Shown piece after piece: positions 1 through 8,818 of a stretch of 64,000 nucleotides of DNA (position 1 is its first letter; every line of letters begins with the position of its first letter). Position numbers and translations under genes: made by a program. Below the pieces are notes generated by a model that made no database searches, was not told where the DNA came from, and saw nothing but the letters and a program-made list of their open reading frames with translations. The DNA comes from Rhodopirellula baltica SH 1 (GTDB lineage: Bacteria > Planctomycetota > Planctomycetia > Pirellulales > Pirellulaceae): assembly GCF_000196115.1 (NCBI RefSeq), contig NC_005027.1, positions 7,081,577 to 7,145,576 of the forward strand, given 5' to 3'.

Positions 1-120
1 TTCCTCGGCAGGAAAGCTTCCTGCGTCACTCCAAAACGACTTTAAGGACGCGAGGCGAATCTGGCTGATGCCTTCGATCAAGTCTTGATGCCTTGGACGC
101 GGTTTTTTGCCCGACCCTAA
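1..120 (-). pseudogene. Subtilase (IetS-like), fragment distal to the IS insertion
   Basis: Reading the minus strand from 120 to 1 continues the reading frame of the subtilase fragment at 1664-2087 once the insertion sequence and one copy of its 4-bp target duplication are removed. The predicted peptide crosses the junction as YATEL-GSGKKPRPRHQDLIEGI and continues with SQIRLASLKSFWSDAGSFP. From memory, this matches the linker found before the catalytic domain in S8-family proteases that sit beside AAA ATPases. It stays open to the window edge, so the catalytic Asp/His/Ser region lies outside the window. This part has no start codon of its own and is probably not translated while the element is present. 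Confidence 0.7.
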
Positions 121-134
121 TACTACAGCGCTAA
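121..134 (+). repeat. Left terminal inverted repeat of the IS701 element
   Basis: Fourteen bases are identical to the reverse complement of 1650-1663. The sequence abuts the CTAA target duplication at 117-120, which fixes the left boundary of the element. Confidence 0.9.
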
Positions 135-188
135 ATGGTGTTGTAGAGGGCCGGGCTTTTCGCTGAGAATAGCAGCTGGAGATTTTGT

Positions 189-1653
189 TTGCTGCACGGA
201 GAGCTTGGCATGGATGTCGCTGAACTGGAACAACTCGAAGATCGGTTAAATGCTTACTTGGCTCGCTTTGGCGATTGTTTTCGACGAAGCGACACGAGGG
301 CTCATTTGACGACCTATGTCCGTGGTCAACTTTCCGACCTGGACGCCAAGAGTGTGGAGCCGATTGCGTTGCAAGCCGGTACACCGGTGCGAACCTTGCA
401 GGAATTTATCGCCCAGCATCGGTGGGACGAAGATGGACTTCGCAGGAGGCTGATCCACATCGTCCGTGATGAGCATGTCAACAAGAACACTGTCGCGATC
501 ATTGACGAAACCAGCGACGTCAAGAAGGGCGACAAAACGCCTGGCGTGCAACGACAGTGGTGCGGCAAAGTCGGCAAGCAGGAGAACTGTATCGTCACGG
601 TTCATCTGGCTGCGGCGAACGAAGACTTTCACTGCATGGTCGATGGTGAACTGTTCCTCCCCGAGAGCTGGAGTAACGACCGCGAGCGTTGTGCCGCCGC
701 CGGCATTCCCGATGAGATGGTCTATCGCCCCAAGTGGCAGATCGCGTTGGAATTGCTTGATCGCAGTAAGGAGGAGGGGATTGAATATCCTTGGCTAACC
801 GCTGACGAAGGCTACGGCGGTAAACCTGGATTCCTGGAAGCTCTTGCCGACCGCGATCAGAAGTTTGTGCTTGAAGTGCCGCGAACGTTTTCGGTTTGGG
901 AGAAGCATCCCGAAGTGACCGAGCAGCCCTATCGCAAGGGCGGCCGCGGCCGAGGTCGCAAGACACCCCGCGTCAAGAGCGGGGAAAGTTCGCCGCGAAG
1001 TGTTGAAACAGTGTTCTGGCACGGCGAAGCGATGAAAGCGAAACGCTGGAAACGCTACCGCGTCAAAGACGGCGAGAAAGGTCCCATCATCTGGGAAGCC
1101 AAGCGGGTTCGCGTCACACTCAAAGGCAGCGACGGACTACCGGGGCTGTCTCTGTGGTTGGTGGTCGCGAGAAACGTGCTTGACGGCGAACTGAAATTCT
1201 TCGTCAGCAACGCGAGCGAGTTCGCTTCGATGGCGATGCTGCTACAGGTTGCGTTTCAGCGATGGCGAGTGGAACGTTGTTTCGAGGATCAGAAACAAGA
1301 GGTCGGCTTAGACTGTTACGAGGGGCGCCGATATTTGGGTCTGAAACGCCACTTGATCATCACGTCGTTGAGCTATCTGTTTCTTTCGCAAACCTGCCAG
1401 CAGGAGCGGGAAAAAAAATCCGGAGTGGACAATTCAGCAAATTCGCGACGCGGTCGACGCAATCGTTGTCAGCTGGTCACTCCCTCGTGAGAGTCGTCGC
1501 ATGTTGCTTGATCAGGTCGCCTCACGGATCAACTACCATCAATCACGCAACGTAGCGGCTCGCATCAGCCATACGCAAACGAAGCTCGACAGATACGCCG
1601 AACTCGGTATCGACCCCGAAAGCATCACACGATGCCGATGGCCCAAAACTTAG
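189..1653 (+). CDS. IS701-family transposase, frameshifted at an A8 run
   Basis: This is a DDE transposase of the IS701 (DDE_5-like) type. It has the IIDETSDVKKG segment, the GELFLPESWSNDRERC motif and the TADEGYGGKPGFLEAL motif. The annotated frame runs from 189 to about 1412 and then terminates early at 1490. After the run of eight A at 1411-1418 the family-like C-terminus continues in another frame, as NPEWTIQQIRDAVDAIVVSW and on to RCRWPKT with a stop at 1651-1653, right at the inverted repeat. Removing one A from the run joins the two parts. It is therefore either a mutated gene or one expressed through slippage on the A run. The start could also be the ATG at about 210, which begins MDVAELEQLE. 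Confidence 0.85.
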
Positions 1654-1663
1654 CGCTGTAGTA
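1650..1663 (+). repeat. Right terminal inverted repeat of the IS701 element
   Basis: This is the exact reverse complement of 121-134. It is followed directly by the second CTAA at 1664-1667 and overlaps the last codons of the transposase. Confidence 0.9.
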
Positions 1664-2087
1664 CTAACTCTGTCGCATATTGTTCGCATCGCTTGATAAA
1701 GAACCCCATTTGTCCATCGGGGACAAATACCGTTGCGTGGATCCTTCCGTCTTCATCGCGTCGGACGGATCGAAGTTCGATGCGGCTCGTACGATAACCA
1801 AGACTATCCGATTTTAAATCGAATCCTACAGCTCCGGAGAACTCGAGAACTTTCCCACGGATTGCGTCGGTCCTGTCGACGTTTTGCTTATCGTTGACTT
1901 CTTCGCCGGCCGCCTCAATGGATTTGATTTGTCGGATCAAGTCTTTGGAGTGGGGAATGCGGTCCCGCGGAGGTCCGTTGAAGGCGCGGCTACCTTTAAC
2001 CTCGCGTGGATAGACGTAGTCTTCCCTCTTGACCGTTCCTCTAGGGAACAGGTGCGGTAACGATGCCATTGACCCCAGCTCACTCAA
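1664..2087 (-). pseudogene. Subtilase (IetS-like serine protease), N-terminal part cut by the IS
   Basis: About 141 codons survive before the IS701 element. The start is either TTG at 2087 or, more likely, ATG at 2069, giving MASLPHLFPRGTVKRE. The LPHLFP...PPRDRIPHSKDLIRQI pattern resembles the N-terminal extension of S8 subtilases encoded next to AAA ATPases in IetAS-type systems; that family assignment is from memory. The gene begins 12 bp after the ATPase stop, which indicates an operon. The open frame runs slightly into the IS (stop at 1650-1652), so a truncated product with no protease domain would be made. The remaining subtilase sequence resumes at 120-1 in the matching frame. Confidence 0.7.
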
Positions 2088-2099
2088 TCAACGAGAAGA

Positions 2100-3086
2100 T
2101 TATTCATTCGGCGATCGAGCTAACTGACGTTCGTTCAGAACCGCCGCTAACTGACTGGTCGTCACTTTCGTTCGATCGTCGATCACACATTGCTTCGCGG
2201 CGTCGTCGCAGGCCCGAGCGATCTCGGCGTGACTAAGCCCCTCTGCCGCAGATTGTATCTTGTTCCAACCCACACGAGAGGGGAGGAACGCGTGAAGGCG
2301 ATTGCGGATCAAAGACTCTGCTTCTTGCTGTGATGGCCGCGAGTAACGGACCACGTCATCGAAACGGCGAAATAACGCATCGTCTAACATGCCCGCAAAG
2401 TTGGTTGCCGCCAGAATCAAGCTATCTGAATCGTCTTGTTCTAAAAACTGCAAATAGGAGTTGAGAATGCGGCGAGCTTCGCCAACATCGTTTGATGCGC
2501 CGCGATGACCTCCAATGGCATCGAATTCATCGAAAAAATAGACACCGCGTGTGCAATGCATCGCTTCGAAGAGTAAATGCAACTTAGCAGAGGTTTCCCC
2601 CATGAACTTCGTGATCAGCCCGTGAAGCTGTACTGAAAACAAGGGCAGATGCAATTCGCCAGCAATGGCGGATGCGGTCATCGTTTTCCCACACCCCGGT
2701 GGACCGACCAATAGCAACTTTCTACGAGCCGATAACCCATGGCTGCGCAATTTTTCTTGATGGCGGTACTCATGGATGACACGTGAGAGCGGGGTAACAG
2801 TTTCCTTCGACAGCACCATTTCTGACAATCGGGTCTTGGGAAAGCTGGTAGCCAACAAACCCGCGAGATCTCCCGAAGGACGAGCGATCGGAACGGGACT
2901 CGATTGCCGATCATGACTTTGACGCCGTTTGACTTCGTCAACGAGATCCCGCAATTCCTTCGCTAGTTTCCCATCGCCCTTCTTTGCCGAGTTTGCAGCG
3001 ATCTGCAACGCAACAGTAACGAAGTGTTCCTCGTCACCTGCGGTAAAGCTGCGTACAAGCGATTTGATTTGCTGGGCAGTAGCCAC
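2100..3086 (-). CDS. AAA ATPase, IetA-like partner of the subtilase
   Basis: This is a 328-residue AAA+ ATPase with a GTG start. Walker A is GPPGCGKT at about residues 128-135, Walker B is YFFDEFDA at about 183-190, and a sensor-1 segment LILAATNFAG follows. A helical N-terminal region of about 100 residues precedes the ATPase core. Coupling to a downstream subtilase gene 12 bp away matches the two-gene IetAS arrangement (ATPase plus subtilase) described for plasmid stability and anti-phage defence. The ATPase looks intact, but its partner is broken by an insertion sequence. AAA-subtilase pairs with other roles are possible. Confidence 0.8.
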   Translation of the reverse strand: MATAQQIKSLVRSFTAGDEEHFVTVALQIAANSAKKGDGKLAKELRDLVDEVKRRQSHDRQSSPVPIARPSGDLAGLLATSFPKTRLSEMVLSKETVTPLSRVIHEYRHQEKLRSHGLSARRKLLLVGPPGCGKTMTASAIAGELHLPLFSVQLHGLITKFMGETSAKLHLLFEAMHCTRGVYFFDEFDAIGGHRGASNDVGEARRILNSYLQFLEQDDSDSLILAATNFAGMLDDALFRRFDDVVRYSRPSQQEAESLIRNRLHAFLPSRVGWNKIQSAAEGLSHAEIARACDDAAKQCVIDDRTKVTTSQLAAVLNERQLARSPNE

Positions 3087-3528
3087 TGAACAACACGGAA
3101 ACGAAGAGAGAGAGTAAATCGACCCCTTCAGTCTACTTGGTGCGATTTGGGCCGGAAACGCGTCTATCGCGAACTGAACGGTAGATACTCAATTTTGTGC
3201 CGATCAGGCAACGTCAACGCACCGTTCACGGGCCAACGGCGAGATGACAGCGATACAGCGTTGCGATCGGCATGCCTCATTTCAAATAGGGCGAAGATCT
3301 CTGGTGCGAATTCGGCAGTTCCCGCAGATTGGCGAGCGTATTGAAATGAAAAAGTTGTGTGAACGCTTTCTCAGCCATCTAGGATGTCAGGCGTGCCTGC
3401 TCCGGCGGCCGGCACCGGTTGCGTGCGAGATCACGTGGGTTTGGGTGCGGAGGTGTTTTTGATCGACGCGGATCTGGGCGAATTGGAATCCGCCTGGGGC
3501 GATGCAACTTGGCAAGAAGAAAATGCTC

Positions 3529-3657
3529 TCACGACATCCAAACCGAAACGATGATGAACAGGAATGCAGCGAGGACGAATGTGAATATGAGCCCTCCACA
3601 GCCAATGGAACTGTCGGATCCGCTCACATCGCCGAAAAGATCGGAGTCGTCTAGCAA
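3529..3657 (-). CDS. Possible small single-span membrane protein
   Basis: A 42-codon frame begins with TTG at 3657. It encodes an acidic/serine N-terminus (LDDSDLFGDVSGSDSSIG) followed by one strongly hydrophobic segment (LIFTFVLAAFLFIIVSVWMS) and a stop. The composition is that of a small membrane protein rather than a random frame. The start codon is weak, there is no clear ribosome site, and it has no operon context. Treat it as a candidate only. Confidence 0.3.
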   Translation of the reverse strand: MLDDSDLFGDVSGSDSSIGCGGLIFTFVLAAFLFIIVSVWMS

Positions 3658-3991
3658 GGTACTGACTCATTGGTGGATGGAGCGAATGGCCGATGTTGGT
3701 GAAAGCCATTTTATTTTAAGCAGGTACGCCGGTGTTATCAGGTATGTAAGCCGTTTGGCGTTCGCTGCGGTTCCCACGCAAAATCGGGGCTAACGCACAA
3801 ACGGCTCAAAAGGTGAAACCCAATCATTTCTGCGTGCCTGCTTCACCCGCAACAGGTCGGCATGAGTCTTTCGGCATTTGAAATGTCTTGGCAAGCTTGA
3901 TTGCTTCCACGTCCAACCGGGGCGAACGCTGGAGTGCTGAGTGTTTTGTGTTGACGCGGAAGAAGCGTTGTTGGTTTCTGCTCTTTCCTCC

Positions 3992-4193
3992 GCCCCAACG
4001 GGGCAGTTCTAAAATAGCCCCAGGCATCGCCTGGGGGTTCGTGACGAAGATTCCGACACAAGTCCCAACGGGACGGCCCTAAGAAAGACTCCCCAAAACC
4101 CGCTAGGACCGCCCCCGTTGGGGCTTTGTATTCTTGGTCCCGCCACAACCCAGGGCGTTGCCCTGGGCTGGCGTAGGGCTGCCCCGTTGGGGC
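3992..4193. repeat. Cluster of six short palindromes with 3-nt loops
   Basis: Six near-perfect hairpins occur within 202 bp: gccccAACggggc (3992-4004), ccccaggcATCgcctgggg (4018-4036), gtcccAACgggac (4062-4074), ccccCGTTgggg (about 4112-4123), cccagggcGTTgccctggg (4149-4167) and gccccGTTggggc (4181-4193). The first three carry AAC or ATC loops and the last three GTT loops, so the cluster is itself roughly an inverted repeat. There is no credible gene here. It resembles REP/BIME-like intergenic repeats. Confidence 0.75.
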
Positions 4194-4482
4194 GAAGTCG
4201 AGGAACAAACCCTCCGCAGCTTAAAACGCTGTCAGGACCAAACAGTGCTCAGTCCAAGCTAACGCCCAAACGGCATCACATAGTGATGCCCGATCGTTCC
4301 TGCCGAACTGCTCAAACAGTTCGCGCGGTCGCTGCCGAAGAGAAGGGGCCTCGGAAGAACTGTTTTGTCAGACCGATCCGACTGATCTTCCCGCCTGGAA
4401 GTTAGGCGAACCAACCTGACGAACAATTCGTCAAACTCTTCCCGATTAGGAACCATTCGGAAACAACTTCGGGATTCAAAAG

Positions 4483-4541
4483 GTAGCGGAAGGGCGCGAG
4501 CCCTCCGGTGACACACCGGGCGGTTCGCGCCGCTCCGCTAC
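4483..4541. repeat. Long imperfect inverted repeat, REP-like hairpin
   Basis: Arms of 26 nt at 4483-4508 (beginning gtagcggaagggcgcgag) and 4516-4541 (ending cgcgccgctccgctac) are largely complementary around a 7-nt loop, TGACACA. There is no poly-T run on either side, so it is not an obvious intrinsic terminator. The rest of 3087-4618 holds the palindrome cluster at 3992-4193 and one weak small ORF; I see no other gene in that stretch. Confidence 0.65.
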
Positions 4542-4618
4542 AGCCGAACTTGATTCCGAACGGTTCCGTACGGCACCGCTATCGCAAGCGGAAACCCACG
4601 GCCGGTTATTCACTCTTC

Positions 4619-4828
4619 TCAGTCAAAGCGTTTTGTATCTTCTGACTGGCCTTCGACTGGTTTGTCCTCGGCTGCTTTGGAGCCATCTTGGCTGTGGAGG
4701 ATCATCCGTCGACATTCTGGACAAAGCGAGTCCAAATCACTCGGCCAATTTCCTGCGGACTCAATGCGATGCGTTGGTTCCAGGAAATGAAAGAGACGAC
4801 GACACTGCTGGCAATTGTTGAACGGCAT
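4619..4828 (-). CDS. Small CxxC...CxxC protein, probable zinc ribbon
   Basis: A 69-residue protein has two cysteine pairs, CQQC at residues 6-9 and CPEC at about 36-39. They are separated by a spacing expected for a zinc ribbon, and a charged tail follows. A GGAAG element lies just upstream of the ATG, closer than ideal. I do not recognise a named family. It stands alone between a repeat-rich region and the next minus-strand small gene. Confidence 0.5.
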   Translation of the reverse strand: MPFNNCQQCRRLFHFLEPTHRIESAGNWPSDLDSLCPECRRMILHSQDGSKAAEDKPVEGQSEDTKRFD

Positions 4829-5008
4829 GCTTCCATTGTCGCGGACGACTTGCAGTGAGATGGTTGTTCATTCGAATCGCTTGGATTGAATGAGTCGCCA
4901 TTCTCCGATCTCCAGGCGAGCTGCGAAACGGAAGATTCCGTTTCGCAATGATCTTGACCAGCGTTTCGCCGGATGGCTCGGGCGTCAAACCGAAGCCTCT
5001 ACGTAAGC

Positions 5009-5206
5009 TCAACGAAATAAGCGTCGCAGCAACGGCACGGACGCATGATGATGGTGATGGGTGGTGGTGTGCTCGAAGTAGCCAACGTTTGGATGTTGGC
5101 GACGGTCGATAACAGAATGGGTCGGATTGGCGGAAGCGACTCCGGTTGCAGTCAATACGGCAACCAGCGAAGCGATTGCAATCATGCGACGGACAAGTGG
5201 GGACAT
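5009..5206 (-). CDS. Small secreted histidine-rich protein
   Basis: This is a 65-residue product starting MSPLVRRMIAIASLVAVLTA. It has a classic signal peptide and a likely cleavage site after GVASA. The mature part is about 39 residues, contains a run of five histidines (THHHHHAS) and ends LLRRLFR. The start at 5206 is preceded by AAAGGAAAAGG, a good ribosome site. The open frame extends upstream to 5680, but that part lacks a plausible protein. The His run suggests possible metal binding, which is only an inference. Confidence 0.6.
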   Translation of the reverse strand: MSPLVRRMIAIASLVAVLTATGVASANPTHSVIDRRQHPNVGYFEHTTTHHHHHASVPLLRRLFR

Positions 5207-5487
5207 TGCCTTTTCCTTTGTAAGAGTGAAACACGGAACAAGATCGGAAGTGATCTTGGATGCACCCGGAAAAGCACGCGTCGTACCAACCGACGAGACG
5301 GTCTGCCAAAGTTTCTCAGGGGACTTCCGATTCAACGGTTTCTGCGGCGTTTTTGATCTCCCGCGAATTGTTCGAATCAAACTTGGCCAAGCCTCGCCCG
5401 CGTTCGGCGAATCCAATCGACTGCAAAATCTCGCCCCGTCCTGCAAGAAATTGCGTTGTCGCGATGGTTCACTCAAGCAAGTGCTTT

Positions 5488-5925
5488 TTACTTGCCGCTT
5501 GCCATCAGGATGGCCCCCACGGTGATCAATCCCACTCCCAAGCAGCCAACAAATGAAAGGCGTTCGCTGAGGAACAATGCCGCGATCACAGCGACCAGGA
5601 CCACACTTAGTTTGTCGATGGAGGCGACCTGTGCGGCTTGGCCAATGTCCAACGCTCGGAAGTAGCAAATCCAACTGCAACCGGTCGCCAACCCAGACAA
5701 AATGAGGAAACCGACTGCACGCTTAGAAAGTGTTTTCACTTCGCCGATCTGGCCGCTTGCGAGCAACATCATGGCAACGAAACACAAGATCACGATTGTT
5801 CGCACAAAGGTCGCGACGTCAGGTGGAATGCCCTTCACGCCAAGTTTGGCAAAGATGGCGGTGAGTGCTGCCGCCAAGGCTGACATGAATGCCCAAAACT
5901 GCCAACTGGTTGTGATGACCTGCAT
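5488..5925 (-). CDS. EamA/DMT-type membrane transporter, half-size
   Basis: This 145-residue hydrophobic protein has four to five membrane segments (for example FWAFMSALAAALTAIFAKLG and LSVVLVAVIAALFLSERLSF). The pattern around SKRAVGFLILSGLATGCSW and YFRALDIGQAAQVASIDKLS is typical of a single EamA repeat of the drug/metabolite transporter superfamily. Full-size members have two repeats, so this one probably dimerises. AAGGAT lies ahead of the ATG. Substrate unknown. Confidence 0.85.
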   Translation of the reverse strand: MQVITTSWQFWAFMSALAAALTAIFAKLGVKGIPPDVATFVRTIVILCFVAMMLLASGQIGEVKTLSKRAVGFLILSGLATGCSWICYFRALDIGQAAQVASIDKLSVVLVAVIAALFLSERLSFVGCLGVGLITVGAILMASGK

Positions 5926-6130
5926 GCTTCGATCCTTGTGTCTGATGACTGTGCGTTGACTAACAGCCTACTGATTCTGCTGGATCTGGGAATGTTTTAT
6001 CGTTGTTGTGCTTCCAGTTGCTCTGCCATGGAAATGATCAATGCAACGTCTGACCGATCGCTGGCGCCAAATGCGCACGGCTGAATGGGCCTGAGTCGAA
6101 GGCAGCGCTGGAGCATTTTCAAGAAGCGAT

Positions 6131-8623
6131 TCATCTCGAACGCGTTTCTCGTTGAGCGAGTTGGTCCACGTTCGGGACGGTGCTGACTCGGTAGAGCGTT
6201 GCTGGGCCACGTTGAAGCAGCGGGACGATTTTGCTTTTGGCGGGCAGTTGATCTCGCAGCGATTCAATGGCGATGTGCGAATCAACAATCAAAATGCAGT
6301 TCGAGTTTCGAAGCAGGAAGCGTTTGATGCCTTGGTCTCTCAGGCGGGCGAAGTGAGCGATGTTCGCTCGGTTGAGATAAAAGGGCACTTCGGAGAATTC
6401 GTGCTCGATGGTTGCGATCGGTGTGGATTCGTCGACCCCGAGTTGCTTCGCCACTGGAGAGGATGCTCCGAAGAGTGTTTGGGATCGGCTGTACGCGGGA
6501 ATCATCTGGTGCATGACCATGACCGCAAACAGGAAAGCGACCACGGAGGAAGTTCCCCAAGCGATTCGGACCTGATGTCGATCCGCCATCAGCACCAAGG
6601 ACGAAATCAACAGAGCGGCCCACAGCATCGCCCAAGCGAACAGCACGACGGTGGCGTCGTCGGTGTAGATCATCACGTAGATCACAAATGCGACGCCTGC
6701 AAAACAAGTGGTCGCCGTTGCCGAACGTGCGGACCAGAATCGAGCAAAGAAGTGCTGTTCAGGATGACTTGCATCGGCGAGTACGGTGTGAAGGTAATGG
6801 CCGACCAGCAACGCCAGTGCCGGAGCGGCGGGCAAAAGATAGGTGGGCAATTTGCAACTCGACAGAGAAAAAAACGTGAAGCACCAACCACTCCACAGCA
6901 GCAGATACCCGACGGCAGGAGGTCGTTGGCGGCGAGACCTTTCGTCGCGGCTCAGCAAGAACTTGGCATAGGGGATTGTTAGAAAGGACCATGGGTGACC
7001 GGCGATGAGCAGGACAGGCAGGAAATACCAAATGGGCTTGGGATGGAACTCGCCGGCGAACCTTGCGATGTTGTGTCGGTAGAAGAACTCGTTCAAAAAT
7101 GCGGGGTCTTCGAGGTGCACCATCAGAAACCAAGGTGCAGCGATCATGGACGCGACGCCACCGAGAACTCCGTAGTGCCACCACCTTGGGCGTGCGTGAG
7201 CTTCGGATACCCAAGTCATTGCCAGCACGGGTGGAAGCCAAAGCACGATCGCGATCGGTCCTTTGGTCAAGAATGTCAAGCCAATGCAAACGCCTGAAAG
7301 GATCCACCACCCGAGGTGCAATGAACCCTTGCCAACAGTCGCAGTCGGATTTCGAATCGCCTCCAGCGAGGTGAACAGCGAAAGCGAAACAAAGAGTGCC
7401 AACACGCCGTCGAGCAAAAGGTAGCGGCTGGTGAATGCGAAACCGACCGAAAGCATCAGCACGACGCCAGCGTATAGTCCGACCGTTCGTCCGAAGAGCC
7501 GCGATCCAAAGAACATGGTGGAGGCCAAAGTGCAGATCGCCGCGAGAGCGGGAACGAAGCGGGCGGATGCTTCACTGATTCCGAACAACTGGAAGCTGAT
7601 CGCGCACAGCCAGTACAGCAGGGGTGGTTTGTCGTAGTAGGTCTCGAAATTGAGTTGCGGCAAAACCCAGTTGCCGGTTGCGATCATTTCCCGAGGGATC
7701 TCCGCGTACCTTGTTTCGTCGCGATCAATGAGCGGGTACTCGAGGTTGGCAAACATGAACACTGCCGCAATGAAGATCAGTCCAATTTGCAACCAGCTCG
7801 GGTTCAGGCCAAAACAGCCTGAGGATCTTGTTTCTGAATTCCGGCGATCCATGAGGGTTTGGGTCGGGAACTGGACTTCGTTCCACCAGTAACGCACCAG
7901 CGACGTGAGTACATTTGGAATGTGCTTGATCGAGACCGTGCTTTGGCCAAGCGTGCGTGGTCGGTGCGAGACGCCAACCTCGACGACGCTGTGACCAAGG
8001 CGATTTGCCTGGGTCAGCATTTCTGAATTGACAAGGAAGCCGTCCCCGGTGATCCGCAACTTCTTGGCGACGTTGACATCAAACATCTTGAGAGCGCAAT
8101 CGACGTCACGAACCCCGGGGCTGAGCATCGCTCGAACGAGCAGGTTGTAGACTTTCGAGTAAAGGCACCTTAGCGACGAATCTTTCCGGTCGATGCGATA
8201 GCCACAAACGACGTCGTAGCGTTCCGATAGCAAGACGAAACGATCCAATTCGGTCAGATCGAATTGACAGTCCGCATCGGTGAAGGCAACCAAGTCACAC
8301 TGTGCCGCGGAGAAACCGGAGCGAATCGCCGCCCCGTAACCTTGGTTGCGTGGGTGCTGGATCAATCGCAACGAGTGAATGAACTTTGCGAACTCGCGAA
8401 CAATCTCGGCTGTCGCGTCAGAACTTCCGTCATCGACAACGATGATTTCGTATCGATGCGTGATTGACGAAAGCGCCGAATCAGCTTCCATGATTGCGTC
8501 GGCGATCACTTCCGCTTCGTTGTAAGCCGGCAGTATCAGGGTGATGGACGGCGTCCGGCGAGTCTTCGCGATCATCCTGGCTGTGTCAGCGGTTGACGCA
8601 TGACTGGTTTCGATAGCGTGCAT
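6131..8623 (-). CDS. GT2 glycosyltransferase fused to ArnT/GT39-type membrane glycosyltransferase
   Basis: This is an 830-residue two-domain protein. Residues about 26-250 form a dolichyl-phosphate-mannose-synthase-like GT2 domain, with LPAYNEAEVI, VDDG at 63-66 and a DAD metal site at 116-118. From about residue 285 it becomes a polytopic ArnT/PMT-like transferase, with EYPLIDRDETRYAEIPREM and YYDKPPLLYW near the start and many membrane segments after. The first half would make a lipid-phosphate sugar and the second would use it on the outer face of the membrane, so the fusion places donor synthesis and use on one chain. An AAAGGAG ribosome site precedes the ATG. Acceptor unknown. Confidence 0.88.
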   Translation of the reverse strand: MHAIETSHASTADTARMIAKTRRTPSITLILPAYNEAEVIADAIMEADSALSSITHRYEIIVVDDGSSDATAEIVREFAKFIHSLRLIQHPRNQGYGAAIRSGFSAAQCDLVAFTDADCQFDLTELDRFVLLSERYDVVCGYRIDRKDSSLRCLYSKVYNLLVRAMLSPGVRDVDCALKMFDVNVAKKLRITGDGFLVNSEMLTQANRLGHSVVEVGVSHRPRTLGQSTVSIKHIPNVLTSLVRYWWNEVQFPTQTLMDRRNSETRSSGCFGLNPSWLQIGLIFIAAVFMFANLEYPLIDRDETRYAEIPREMIATGNWVLPQLNFETYYDKPPLLYWLCAISFQLFGISEASARFVPALAAICTLASTMFFGSRLFGRTVGLYAGVVLMLSVGFAFTSRYLLLDGVLALFVSLSLFTSLEAIRNPTATVGKGSLHLGWWILSGVCIGLTFLTKGPIAIVLWLPPVLAMTWVSEAHARPRWWHYGVLGGVASMIAAPWFLMVHLEDPAFLNEFFYRHNIARFAGEFHPKPIWYFLPVLLIAGHPWSFLTIPYAKFLLSRDERSRRQRPPAVGYLLLWSGWCFTFFSLSSCKLPTYLLPAAPALALLVGHYLHTVLADASHPEQHFFARFWSARSATATTCFAGVAFVIYVMIYTDDATVVLFAWAMLWAALLISSLVLMADRHQVRIAWGTSSVVAFLFAVMVMHQMIPAYSRSQTLFGASSPVAKQLGVDESTPIATIEHEFSEVPFYLNRANIAHFARLRDQGIKRFLLRNSNCILIVDSHIAIESLRDQLPAKSKIVPLLQRGPATLYRVSTVPNVDQLAQRETRSR

Positions 8624-8818
8624 CCGTGCACTCCTTTGTACTGTGGTTTAGTAATTAACGGTAGGTGGTTGTCATTGCTTGGTGGCGATGACTGCAGACG
8701 GAAGTCGTAAGGGTTTAGTAGTTAGGTTTGTGAAGCATGGGAGTTGTGGACTCAGTGAGCGTGCGGGATTGGAAGGGAGGAAAGTCGGTGGACCGTTCCA
8801 CGACGTTGCGATTTTCGT

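Larger units (their letters stand above)
121..1663 (+). mobile_element. IS701-family insertion sequence, complete, with CTAA target duplication
   Basis: The ends carry a perfect 14-bp terminal inverted repeat, tactacagcgctaa at 121-134 and its reverse complement at 1650-1663. The element is flanked by direct CTAA repeats at 117-120 and 1664-1667. A 4-bp YTAR-type duplication is typical of IS701 family elements, and the single internal gene encodes a transposase of that family. The element is 1543 bp and interrupts a subtilase gene on the opposite strand. The undamaged termini and duplication suggest a fairly recent insertion. Confidence 0.9.

Noticed and set aside
3992..4193. CRISPR array
   Set aside because: The palindromes are not direct repeats with constant spacers, and no cas gene is present.
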